In this document: one piece after another, positions 1 to 8,355 of the stretch
Numbering within the stretch: position 1 is the stretch's first letter
Layout of the letters: each line of letters starts with the position of its first letter
NCBI GenBank assembly: GCA_020853815.1
Contig: JADYYE010000043.1
Coordinates: 1-64,000 of the forward strand
DNA length: 64,000 bases
Direction: 5' to 3'
Source of the DNA: Phycisphaerales bacterium
GTDB lineage: Bacteria > Planctomycetota > Phycisphaerae > Phycisphaerales > UBA1924
Translations under genes and position numbers: made by a program
The notes under the pieces: generated by a model
Seen by the model: only the letters and a program-made list of their open reading frames with translations
Databases searched by the model: none
What the model was told of the DNA's origin: nothing

Positions 1-104
1 AGAACGCCCTCTGGACCGCGATGCAGTCGGTCCTCGATCAGGTCACACCCTCCGACGCCGCCAACTGCTTCAGGCACTGCGGATACTCGCTACGTCAGGA
101 GTGA
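1..104 (+). CDS. IS630-like transposase, C-terminal fragment (partial)
   Basis: The window opens inside a reading frame that begins before base 1 and can be read from base 3 to a TGA at 102-104. Its last 33 residues include an aromatic ALWTAM segment and end in CFRHCGYSLRQE. A 'xxHCGY' tail preceded by a short helix is typical of the C-terminus of IS630-type DDE transposases, downstream of the last catalytic Glu. The catalytic residues lie outside the window, so activity cannot be judged. No terminal inverted repeat could be paired because the other end is missing. The family call rests on this short tail only. Confidence 0.55.
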   Translation, partial: NALWTAMQSVLDQVTPSDAANCFRHCGYSLRQE

Positions 105-112
105 GAACGCTC

Positions 113-126
113 TAGTGCCAAGTGCC
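113..126. repeat. two 7-bp GTGCC-type repeat units
   Basis: TAGTGCC and AAGTGCC stand side by side between the transposase end and the 3' end of the ATPase gene. The same 7-bp unit recurs at 2782-2814, 15040-15067 and 44266-44293. Confidence 0.5.
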
Positions 127-130
127 TGCG

Positions 131-2668
131 CTATCTCCACACCCCTTCAAGCCCCTTCTCGCTCCGCACGTGCGGCACCCAGCACAGCACCACCGCGGGG
201 ACCGCCACGTTCGACTTCTTGGGCTTGAGCGTGATCGTCTCCAACTCCTCCGTGAGCGGATCGATCTTGCTCACCATCGCGTCAAGGTCGCCCTGGAATT
301 GCGTCTCCAACTCCTTGAGCTGCGCCCGCAGCGCCTCGATGGTCTCCTCGGCCCGTTCGACGTCGCTCGATTCCTTGGACTGCCGCGTCATGCCCCGCGC
401 CACCGTGCCGACGCGACCGACGTTCCCGCTCGAGATCTTCTTCCGCCCGAGGAACGCCGAAAGGATCGCTGAGCCGAACGAGATCGCGGTCTGCATCTTC
501 GCGCTCTTGGCCTGCTCTTCCTGCACCGCCAATTGCTGCTCGGCCCGACGGATGCGCTCCTGAAGCGTCGTCATCTTCGGCGCGTACTTCCTTCGAAGCT
601 GCTCGGCCTTGGCGTCGCGGTCCTCGCGGGCCGCCTGCTGCAAACGCAGGCGAAACTCCTTCTCGCCCTCGCCCAGATTGCTGACCTCGCCGCTCGACGG
701 GCTCTGCAAAAGCTCGAGCTTCGCCGAACGGTACAGCTCCGCCGCCAGGTCCTTCTTCCACGCCTCGTACGACTTGGCCTTGGCGGCATCGGTGGGCACG
801 GGCTCGAACGCCGCCGCGACCGCCGGCGACTTGTCGAGGTCGCTCTCCCACATGTCGACGCGTTCGGCGTGCTCCCAGTCGATCGCGATCGGCCCGGCGC
901 CAAACGCGGCCAGCCACGAGTGCGTCTCGGTCTGCTCCACGCCGAGCTTGCCGTCGCTGAAGAAGACCTTGCCCAGACCCAGCACCATCGGCACGTACAC
1001 CACGCCGCTCTCGACCCGCGACGGCAGAAAGTACTGCGGAATCTCCGGCGCCAGCACGGGCCGCGATCGATCGTGGCCGATCGGCGAAGGCGTCGAGATG
1101 TTCACACGCGACGGCGGAGGTGTCGTCGCGGGCAAGCGCGTCTCGTCCGGCGCGGGGGTCGCACGCTCTGTCGTGGACGCAATGGGAGGTGCCGGTGCTG
1201 ACGCACTCGTCGTCACGCCAAAGCCCAGGGGCGTAGCCCCTGAGGTGCTCGCCCCGCTCGCCGCGCCACTCAACTGCTTGATCTGTCCCCGGGTCAGTGG
1301 CCCGCGCAGGTAGGACAGAGTCCAGCGCGTCTGGAACACCACCGGCCCCTCCTCATGCACGTTGTTCATCAGGAACACCCGGCTGCCCAGGCCCGACAGG
1401 ATCCTGTCGCACGACTCGCGGTCAAACGCCGCGCTCGCCGCCGCCGCCGCGCCCTCCAGCCCGTCGAGCACGCGCGCCTTGTCGCGCTCGGTCTGCAGCC
1501 GCCCGAGGAACCATGTGCCGGCGTTGGCGAGCCCCTTGTAATCGATGTCCACCGGGTTCTGCGTCGCCAGCACCATCCCCACGCCGAACGCCCGCGCCTG
1601 CTTCATCAGCGTCAGCATCGCGTTCTTCGAGGGCGGGTTCGCCACCGGCGGGAAGTACCCCGCGATCTCGTCCATGTACACGAGCGCCCGCAGGCTCGTC
1701 GTCCCGCTCTGCGATCGCACCCACGCCAGGATCTGGTTGAACAAGAGCGAGACAAAGAACATCCGCTCCGCGTCGTTCAGATGCGCGATCGAGAACACCG
1801 CCACCCGCGGCTTGCCCGCCCGCGTGTGCAGGATCGAGGCGATGTCCAGCGCCTCGCCCTCCGTCCACGCCTCGAACCCCGGCGCCGCCAGCAGCGAGTT
1901 CATCTGCATCGCCAGCCCGAACCGTTCCGCCGCGGGGAAAAACGTCTCGATCTCCATCACGCCGATCCGCGCCGTCGGCGGCTGCTGGATCAGTCGGATC
2001 AGCGCCGCAAGATCAACGCCGCGCCCCGCGCGCCACTCGCCCGTCAGAATCGTCGAGAGCAGGATGTGCTCGCGCGAGCGCAGAGGGTCCGCCTCGATCG
2101 AGAGCAGTCCAAGCAGGCTCGAGACCGTCCCCGACACCCGCTCGCGGAACAGCTCGCGATCCTCCAGCAGCGCCGGCGGCGGCGCATCGAACGAGCGCAG
2201 CACCGACACGGGAATCCCCGCGCTCGAGCCGGGCGTGTAGATCGCAAAGTCCGCCGCGTCGCGCAGCTTCTTGATCCGCTCGCCCGATTGCCCCCAGTCC
2301 GCCAGGCCCTTGGCCCATATCTCCGCCTGCTTGGCCGCGAACTCGTCGGGCGAGAGCCCCGCCTTGGTCGCGTCCTCCACATTCACCCACGCCCTGAAAT
2401 CCGCCGCACGCAATTCCGGGAACGTCAGCAAGAGGTTCGTCAGGTCGCCCTTCGGATCGATCACGATCGACGGGATCCCGTCGATCGCGGCCTCCTCGAT
2501 CAGCCCCACGCACAGCCCGGTCTTTCCCGAGCCGGTCATGCCCACGCACACCGCGTGCGTGACGAGGTCCTTCGAGTCGTACATGACGACCTCGTCGCGC
2601 CGCGCCCGCGCGTCGACGTCGTAGACCTTGCCGAGATAGAACGCGCCGAGTTTCTCGAAGTCCTGCAT
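131..2668 (-). CDS. HerA/VirB4-like ATP-binding protein with C-terminal coiled coil
   Basis: 845 residues, ATG start. The Walker A motif GMTGSGKT lies near residue 45 and a Walker B-like segment (ALVYMDEIAGYF) near residue 330, followed by a KQARAFGVGMVLATQNP segment typical of HerA/FtsK-like sensor regions. The middle is Pro/Ala/Ser/Thr-rich and probably disordered (about residues 470-540). The last third is charged and heptad-like, consistent with a coiled coil, and contains a short hydrophobic stretch (ISFGSAILSAFLG). Known relatives are cytosolic or membrane-associated DNA-pumping ATPases of unknown cellular role; the specific job here is not known. It stands alone, with a transposase remnant downstream and no nuclease (NurA) beside it. 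It ends with TAG. Confidence 0.8.
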   Translation of the reverse strand: MQDFEKLGAFYLGKVYDVDARARRDEVVMYDSKDLVTHAVCVGMTGSGKTGLCVGLIEEAAIDGIPSIVIDPKGDLTNLLLTFPELRAADFRAWVNVEDATKAGLSPDEFAAKQAEIWAKGLADWGQSGERIKKLRDAADFAIYTPGSSAGIPVSVLRSFDAPPPALLEDRELFRERVSGTVSSLLGLLSIEADPLRSREHILLSTILTGEWRAGRGVDLAALIRLIQQPPTARIGVMEIETFFPAAERFGLAMQMNSLLAAPGFEAWTEGEALDIASILHTRAGKPRVAVFSIAHLNDAERMFFVSLLFNQILAWVRSQSGTTSLRALVYMDEIAGYFPPVANPPSKNAMLTLMKQARAFGVGMVLATQNPVDIDYKGLANAGTWFLGRLQTERDKARVLDGLEGAAAAASAAFDRESCDRILSGLGSRVFLMNNVHEEGPVVFQTRWTLSYLRGPLTRGQIKQLSGAASGASTSGATPLGFGVTTSASAPAPPIASTTERATPAPDETRLPATTPPPSRVNISTPSPIGHDRSRPVLAPEIPQYFLPSRVESGVVYVPMVLGLGKVFFSDGKLGVEQTETHSWLAAFGAGPIAIDWEHAERVDMWESDLDKSPAVAAAFEPVPTDAAKAKSYEAWKKDLAAELYRSAKLELLQSPSSGEVSNLGEGEKEFRLRLQQAAREDRDAKAEQLRRKYAPKMTTLQERIRRAEQQLAVQEEQAKSAKMQTAISFGSAILSAFLGRKKISSGNVGRVGTVARGMTRQSKESSDVERAEETIEALRAQLKELETQFQGDLDAMVSKIDPLTEELETITLKPKKSNVAVPAVVLCWVPHVRSEKGLEGVWR

Positions 2669-2741
2669 TGGAACTCAACTCACTTGATGGGCGCGGCTGG
2701 TGTTCTCTCGACTTGGTCGAGCGACGCTTCACCATCCAACG

Positions 2742-2769
2742 CTGTCTCGCTGTCTCGCTGTCTCGCTCT
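2742..2769. repeat. 8-bp tandem repeat
   Basis: Three exact copies of CTGTCTCG followed by a partial copy, between the ATPase start and the 7-bp array. Another period-8 array of different sequence occurs at 8287-8350. Confidence 0.7.
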
Positions 2770-2781
2770 TCTTCTTCCCTC

Positions 2782-2814
2782 GTGCCCAGTGCCTAGTGCC
2801 TAGTGCCTAGTGCC
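2782..2814. repeat. 7-bp tandem repeat overlapping the fucosidase stop codon
   Basis: Four to five copies of TAGTGCC/CAGTGCC in direct tandem. The array runs into the 3' end of the fucosidase gene: the TAG stop of that gene (2807-2809) lies within one repeat unit. Confidence 0.75.
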
Positions 2815-4933
2815 TCTCCATCACCATCGCCCCCACCGGCACCGGTTCCTTCTTCCCGCCCGGCGTGCTCCAGAAGAGCTTCAGCTCGTACCCGCCCGAC
2901 TTCTCAAAGAACGACACGCTGAACGGGTGCAACCCCTTGGCGAGCGCCACAGTCGCCGACTTCTCCTCGTAGCTGTGCAGCCCGTCGTGATCGATCAGCA
3001 CGCCGTCCCCAAGCGTCATCACGCTCCCGTCGTCGCTCCCCAGCGTCAGCGTGTACACGCCGTCCCGCGGCACATCCAGGTACCCCGTGAACCGCATCGC
3101 AAAGTGGTTCGGCGCCGTCGCCTTCGACAGATCGAGCCCGCGACACTCGCCCCGCGCCCGATCCGCGAACGATTCAAACTTCGGCACGCGATCAAAGTCG
3201 CCCGCCACGAACTCGTACCCCAGCCCCTCTTTCGCCGCCACGCCCTTCACCGCGTCGCGCGGCGCGACCCTCTCGAACCTCCGCTCCACGATCGAGCTCA
3301 TCGCCTTCCCGTCGCGGAACGTCCGCGCCCTCAGCGTCGCGCCGCGATCGATCGCGATCGCGCCCGCCGCCTTCGGCGAACTTGCCGTCGGCTCGCTCCC
3401 ATCGAGCGTGTACCGAATCTCCACGTTCTTCTGCGCGCTCGTCACGCGCGCTGTCATCGAATCAATGAAGATCCCCGCGTCCGCCTCGATCACCGGCGGC
3501 GTCACGACGTCCGGCTTCCCCTCGACCACCAGCTTCACCACCGTCACCGGCTCCATCCGCTCCGGCTTCGCGGGAAGCGTGATCACCAGCGCGTCGCCGT
3601 CGCGCTCCACCGCCAAACCCGACGGCTTCTTGTCCGCCAGCGGCGTCGCCAGCAGGGGCTTGTTCAGCAGGTTCGTCACGCGCAGCCTGCCGTCCGCCGG
3701 CCAGTCAAACATGTGCAGGAACAGCGTCGTGTTGCCATCTTCCGTGTACTTGGCCGTGCAACGCCCCCAGCTCTGCGCCGAGAGAGGGCTCCCAACCGTC
3801 CCATGGATCGACGCGCCGTTCACAAACGTCCAACGTCCGATCGCGCGCAGACGCTCAACCGATTCCGCCGGGATCTCGCCCTCGCTCGTCGGCCCGACGT
3901 TCAGCAGGAAGTTCCCGCCCTTGGACGCGATATCCACCAGCTTCCGCACCAGATCATCGGCGCTCTTGAAGTTCTTGTCCGCCGCGTTGTAGCCCCAGTG
4001 CCCGTTCATCGTCATGCACGTTTCCCACGGAAACGCCGGCGCGGTCTCCGGGATGAACTGCTCCGGCGTCCCGTAGTCCCCGAGCCGCTCCGCCCGATCC
4101 GCCTCCAGCCCGTACGCGCCGCCCGATCGCCCCACGCGGCTGTTGATGATGATGTCCGGCTGGAGCGAGCGCACATACTTCTGAAGGTCATACCCGCGCT
4201 CGTTCGTCCACGTCCCTTCCCACTGCCCGTCGAACCACAGCACGCCGATCTCCCCGTAGTTCGTGAGCAGTTCCTTCAGCTGCGACTTCATGAACGCGAC
4301 ATACCGCTCGTAATCCGCCCCCGCCGTCGGCCGGTCCTTCTCCCAATCGCGACGGGGCAGATAGTCCGGGTGGTGCCAGTCCATGATCGAGTAGTACCAG
4401 CAGATCTTGATCCCATGCCGCCGCGACGCGTCCGCCAGTTCCTTCAGGATGTCGCGCTTGAACGGCGTGTCCATCACGTCGTGATCCGTCACCGCCGAAT
4501 CAAACAACGCAAACCCGTCGTGGTGCTTCGACGTGATCACGATGTACTTCATCCCCGCCGCCTTGGCGGTGCGGCACCACGCGTCCGGGTCGAACTTCAC
4601 CGGGTTGAACTGCTTCCGATACTGGTCATACTCGTCGACCGGAATCCGCGCCTCGCTCCTGATCCACTCGCCGTAGGTGTTCTTGTCGCCGTGCACGCCC
4701 GCCGGGATCGCGTACAGCCCCCAGTGAATGAACATGCCGAAACGCGCGTCGCTCCACCAGCCCAGCCGCTCGGGCTCGCCCAAGGCCGCCGCGCTCCCTC
4801 CCGCGCCGGTGGAGCTCGACGTGCCCGACGTGCCCGCGCACCCCGACATCGACACGAGCGAAGCGACACCAGCCGACACCAGGCCGACCGAAACGAGGGC
4901 GGGCGTCAGCACACGACGAATCGGCGTGGACAT
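2807..4933 (-). CDS. GH29 alpha-L-fucosidase, lipoprotein, with C-terminal CHB_HEX-like and PA14 domains
   Basis: 708 residues from an ATG at 4933, chosen because AAGGAG (4940-4945) sits six bases upstream and because the signal peptide follows directly; the frame is open further upstream through repeat DNA. The first 32 residues form a lipoprotein signal ending LVSMSGC (Cys32). The GH29 catalytic domain (about 50-400) shows RFGMFIHWGLYAIP, TSKHHDGFALF and GVLWFDG; Asp235 of WFDG is the expected nucleophile. About residues 485-560 look like a chitobiase/hexosaminidase C-terminal Ig-like domain (IRYTLDGSEP), and 570-700 a PA14 carbohydrate-binding domain. It should release L-fucose from glycans at the cell surface or in the periplasm. 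Neighbouring beta- and alpha-mannosidases and a sugar importer suggest a fucosylated, mannose-containing substrate. Confidence 0.9.
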   Translation of the reverse strand: MSTPIRRVLTPALVSVGLVSAGVASLVSMSGCAGTSGTSSSTGAGGSAAALGEPERLGWWSDARFGMFIHWGLYAIPAGVHGDKNTYGEWIRSEARIPVDEYDQYRKQFNPVKFDPDAWCRTAKAAGMKYIVITSKHHDGFALFDSAVTDHDVMDTPFKRDILKELADASRRHGIKICWYYSIMDWHHPDYLPRRDWEKDRPTAGADYERYVAFMKSQLKELLTNYGEIGVLWFDGQWEGTWTNERGYDLQKYVRSLQPDIIINSRVGRSGGAYGLEADRAERLGDYGTPEQFIPETAPAFPWETCMTMNGHWGYNAADKNFKSADDLVRKLVDIASKGGNFLLNVGPTSEGEIPAESVERLRAIGRWTFVNGASIHGTVGSPLSAQSWGRCTAKYTEDGNTTLFLHMFDWPADGRLRVTNLLNKPLLATPLADKKPSGLAVERDGDALVITLPAKPERMEPVTVVKLVVEGKPDVVTPPVIEADAGIFIDSMTARVTSAQKNVEIRYTLDGSEPTASSPKAAGAIAIDRGATLRARTFRDGKAMSSIVERRFERVAPRDAVKGVAAKEGLGYEFVAGDFDRVPKFESFADRARGECRGLDLSKATAPNHFAMRFTGYLDVPRDGVYTLTLGSDDGSVMTLGDGVLIDHDGLHSYEEKSATVALAKGLHPFSVSFFEKSGGYELKLFWSTPGGKKEPVPVGAMVMERH

Positions 4934-5258
4934 GCGAATCTCCTTGCGGGAACCACGCGTCAGTGTATCGAACCGCCAACGCGGCTTCCCGCGCTCGCTC
5001 CGGTGTGCCACGGACCCGTCTTCGGGTCCGTGCCTTGGTGGGTCGGCACTCCGTGCCGACGCCTTCATCCTCTACCCGCCTGTCTCTCTCCTTCTCTTCG
5101 TCGCCTCCTCTGCGATCTCTGCGACCTCTGCGTTCCTCATTCCTTCTTTTTCTTGCCTGCCCTCTGAGTCCCTCCGCTCCCCTCTGATCCCTCTGAGTTC
5201 TTCTCGCCTTCGCGCTCTTCGAGTCCCACCTCTCTCCCCCTTCCCCTATCCTCCACCC
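4934..5258. other. intergenic region between divergent GH29 and GH2 genes, with hairpins and pyrimidine-rich repeat
   Basis: No gene is supported here. A perfect 9-bp hairpin with a TCTT loop lies at 5010-5031. A 19-bp palindrome, GTCGGCACTCCGTGCCGAC (5042-5060), matches the ends of the 213-bp repeat units at 15.6-16.1 kb. The remainder (about 5090-5245) is the complement of the purine-rich short-period repeat seen at 15.2, 17.6, 26.5 and 27.6 kb. Promoters for the two divergent genes must lie here, but no convincing hexamer pair was seen. Confidence 0.6.
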
Positions 5259-8219
5259 GTGAAGCAGACCCTCTGGCCCGACGGCACCCGCTGCACGCTC
5301 CACCTCGGCCCGCGCGCCGACGCCGCCCCGGCCGCGCTCCGCGGTCTCCTCCACCGCGGCATCCCTTCCACGCTCCTCGGCTGCGTCCATCAAGACCTTG
5401 TCGAAGCCGGGCTCATCCCCGATCCCGCGAAGTCCACAAACGAGCTCGACGTGCAGTGGGTCGGCGAATGCGACTGGGTCTACCGCTTCGAGTTCAACTG
5501 GCCGCCCGTTGAAAGCGCCGATGCGTTCATCACCCATCTCACCGAGCCGGACTCCAACGCCGGCTCCGACGCCGACGCCAACTCCGATCCCGAATCCCAG
5601 CCTCGCTCGCTCGAAAGCCATCCTCCCGCGCCGTCTTCGCACGCCGACCCCGAGGCATCACGGATGCCCGTGGCAGCGCACGTCCCCGAAGCTCCCGATC
5701 CGCTCTCCGGCCCACCCGCGCCCGTCAACATCGACCTCGTCCTCGACAGCCTCGACACCTTTGCCACCATCTCGCTCAATGGCGCCGAACTCGCCCGCAC
5801 CGAGAGCATGTACATCCCGCACCGCCTCCCCATCGGCGCGCACCTCCGCACGGGCCTCAACACGCTCGAACTCGCGTTCGAAGCCCCGCTCCGCGCTATC
5901 CGCGAGCGTGCCGCACGCTTCGGCCCGCGCCCCGTCAACGGCGACTGGGAACCTTTCAACTTCGCGCGCCGCCCCGCCTGCAACTTTGGCTGGGACTGGG
6001 GCCCCAAACTCGCGACCTGCGGCGTATGGGAACCCGTCTCCATCGAGCGCTGGTCCGTCGCCCGCTTCGGACACGTCCGCCCCCTCGTCTCCCACGCCGA
6101 CGAATCCGCCGCCATCCTCGAAGTCCACGTCGATCTCGTGCGCAGCACGCAGCAGCCCCTCACCGTCTCCGCCACACTCCTCGATCCTCAGGGCCAAACG
6201 GTTGCCAGTGCAACCGTGTCGATCGGCGACACCCGCTCGACCCCGCCGTCTTTGGACGCCGGACCTGAGCGAGTCCGCGAGCAAAGGTCCGGGTCAAGTC
6301 CCGACACCCCGCCGCGCCAACCCGCCGCCGATGTCACGAGCGACTCACTCCTTATCCCCCTCCATGTCACCAACCCTCAACTCTGGTGGCCGCGCTCCCA
6401 CGGCCCGCAGCCCCTCTACACACTCAGCCTCTGGCTCTATGACACGCCCGTCGAAACAGCCCTCGACCACACTTCGCGCACCGTCGGCCTGCGCACCATC
6501 TCCCTCGATACCACGCCCGATCGCTTCGGCGAGTCCTTCGAACTCCGCGTCAACAACCGCCGCGTCTTCATGCAGGGCGCCAACTGGATCCCCGACGGCC
6601 CCTGGCCCATGAACCGCGGCTCGCACACACTCCGCGATCGCGTCCAGCAGGCCGCCGACGCCAACATGAACACCCTCCGCGTCTGGGGCGGCGGGTGCTA
6701 CGAGCCCGACTCCTTCTACGACGCCTGCGACGAACTCGGAATCCTCGTCTGCCAGGACTTCATGTTCGCCTGCGCGATGTACCCCGAGGAAGAGCCCTAC
6801 CGCTCGCTCGTCGAGCGCGAAGCCCGCCATCACGTCGCGCGCCTCTCCTCTCACCCATCCCTCGCGCTCTGGTGCGGCGGAAACGAGTGCGTGTGGGGCT
6901 ACGAAAACTGGGGCTGGAAACAACGCCTCGCGCCCAACCAATCCTGGGGCGCCGGCTACTACTTCGATCTCTTGCCGCGCGTCGTCCGCGAACTCGATCC
7001 GACACGTCCCTACTGGGCCAACTCACCCTGGTCGCGTGACATGACCAACCCAACCAGCCCGACCAATACGCCCAACTCGCCCGATCGCGGCGATCGACAC
7101 ACCTGGGACGTGCAGGGCGCACGCTACCGCGACATCATCCCCCGCGCCTGCACCGAGTTCGGCCATCAGTCCATCAGCCTGCTCGCCACGCTCCGCGATG
7201 CACTCCCTCTCGACGACTTCATCCCCGAGCTCCCGTTCGCGCCGTCTTCGGACGCCGGACCCGAGGCTCCGCGAAGGTCCGGGTTGATCGAATCACAGCA
7301 GCCCGCCGTCACGAGCATGTCGCGCCGATCGATCGCTGAACAACTCGCGCACCCTCAGCTCGCCCACCGCCAGCGCGCCACGGGAGGCCACGAGCCGCAC
7401 CACCTCGCCGAGATCCGCCGTGTCTATGGCGAACCGCGCGACTTCCTCCACTTCCACGACCTCGCCCTCCGCGCCCAGGCCCGCGCCCTCTCGATCGGCG
7501 TTGAATGGCTCCGCGCCAACCAGCCCCGCTGCTCCGCGGCCCTCATCTGGCAGCTCAACGACGCCTGGGCCGGGTTCTCCTGGTCGCTCGTTGACGCCGC
7601 GGGCCGTCGCAAGCCCGCGTGGCACGCCGTCCGCCGTTCCATGTCGCCGCGCCTCCTCACCATTCAACCGATCGAGCAGCGCCCAACGCTGATCGCGATC
7701 AACAACACGATGAGTGAGTGGTCGGGCCGCGCTCGCGTCCGCCGCATCGACTTCGATGGAGCCACTCTCCGCGAATCACACGTCGCCTTCGCGGTCCCCG
7801 CCGGCGAGGTCCGCCGCATCGCGGCCATCGACGATCTCGTCGCCCCGACCTCGCGCCCCTGGCGCGAGATCACCGTCGTCGATCCGATCGACGCGACCGA
7901 TCTTCCCCGCGCGACTTGGCTCTACCGCCTCGATCGCGAACTGCAAGACCCCCCGCCCAAGTTCACATGGTCTTGGCGCGAAGCCGGCAAGCACAACGGC
8001 GTGCTCACGCTCACCGCCGCCTCACTCCTCCGCGACATCATCATCCACGCCGATCGCGTCGATGGCCGAACCGAATGCGACGCCCACGTCGTCACGCTTC
8101 TCCCCGGCGAGTCCTTCGACTTCCCCATCAGCAGGCCCTACGGCGACCCTTCCCGCCTCGTCGCGCCCGATTGCCTGACCACCGCCCGAGCGGCTCGGGC
8201 GTCGGGTGGCGAGTTATAG
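5259..8219 (+). CDS. GH2 beta-mannosidase
   Basis: 986 residues from a GTG at 5259; no clear Shine-Dalgarno is visible, and the frame is open upstream through repeat DNA, so the start is uncertain. The protein begins directly with a typical beta-mannosidase N-domain and shows no signal peptide, suggesting a cytoplasmic enzyme. Family landmarks are WGGGCYEPDSFYDACDELG (from residue 476), WCGGNE with acid/base Glu543, and TEFGHQS with nucleophile Glu633. It would hydrolyse terminal beta-linked mannose. It is longer than usual (families near 820-880) because of inserts: a low-complexity Asp/Ser/Pro stretch at about residues 94-145, and two short inserts encoded by a palindromic repeat (bases 6246-6294 and 7242-7284). 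The frame is intact throughout and ends in TAG. Confidence 0.88.
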   Translation: MKQTLWPDGTRCTLHLGPRADAAPAALRGLLHRGIPSTLLGCVHQDLVEAGLIPDPAKSTNELDVQWVGECDWVYRFEFNWPPVESADAFITHLTEPDSNAGSDADANSDPESQPRSLESHPPAPSSHADPEASRMPVAAHVPEAPDPLSGPPAPVNIDLVLDSLDTFATISLNGAELARTESMYIPHRLPIGAHLRTGLNTLELAFEAPLRAIRERAARFGPRPVNGDWEPFNFARRPACNFGWDWGPKLATCGVWEPVSIERWSVARFGHVRPLVSHADESAAILEVHVDLVRSTQQPLTVSATLLDPQGQTVASATVSIGDTRSTPPSLDAGPERVREQRSGSSPDTPPRQPAADVTSDSLLIPLHVTNPQLWWPRSHGPQPLYTLSLWLYDTPVETALDHTSRTVGLRTISLDTTPDRFGESFELRVNNRRVFMQGANWIPDGPWPMNRGSHTLRDRVQQAADANMNTLRVWGGGCYEPDSFYDACDELGILVCQDFMFACAMYPEEEPYRSLVEREARHHVARLSSHPSLALWCGGNECVWGYENWGWKQRLAPNQSWGAGYYFDLLPRVVRELDPTRPYWANSPWSRDMTNPTSPTNTPNSPDRGDRHTWDVQGARYRDIIPRACTEFGHQSISLLATLRDALPLDDFIPELPFAPSSDAGPEAPRRSGLIESQQPAVTSMSRRSIAEQLAHPQLAHRQRATGGHEPHHLAEIRRVYGEPRDFLHFHDLALRAQARALSIGVEWLRANQPRCSAALIWQLNDAWAGFSWSLVDAAGRRKPAWHAVRRSMSPRLLTIQPIEQRPTLIAINNTMSEWSGRARVRRIDFDGATLRESHVAFAVPAGEVRRIAAIDDLVAPTSRPWREITVVDPIDATDLPRATWLYRLDRELQDPPPKFTWSWREAGKHNGVLTLTAASLLRDIIIHADRVDGRTECDAHVVTLLPGESFDFPISRPYGDPSRLVAPDCLTTARAARASGGEL
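6246..6294 (+). repeat. palindromic repeat copy inside the beta-mannosidase gene
   Basis: Contains GGACGCCGGACC near the left and AAGGTCCGGGT at the right end, an imperfect inverted repeat. It is in frame and adds a DAGPERVREQRSG-type insert. Related copies are at 7242-7284, 23681-23721 and 25217-25260. Confidence 0.7.
7242..7284 (+). repeat. second palindromic repeat copy inside the beta-mannosidase gene
   Basis: Starts with CCGTCTTCGGACGCCGGACC and ends in GAAGGTCCGGGT. It is in frame and encodes a DAGPEAPRRSG-type insert. The shared DAGPE reading shows both copies inserted in the same frame and orientation. Confidence 0.7.
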
Positions 8220-8286
8220 AATCGGGCACTCACGACTCACACAATCCTCCGATTGGTAGCCCGACCGTGAGGGAGGGCTTTCTCCT

Positions 8287-8350
8287 CGTGACTTCGTGAC
8301 TTCGTGTCTCCGTGACTTCGTGACTTCGTGACTTCGTGACCTCGTGACGC
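8287..8350. repeat. 8-bp tandem repeat between convergent genes
   Basis: Eight contiguous units of CGTGACTT, five exact and three with one to three changes, lie between the ends of the beta-mannosidase and the permease gene. No intrinsic terminator is visible here. Confidence 0.85.
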
Positions 8351-8355
8351 CGCGA

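Noticed and set aside
5010-5031. Hairpin as a terminator upstream of the fucosidase
   Set aside because: The stem is perfect but no T-run follows on either strand, and it lies between divergent genes where no terminator is expected.
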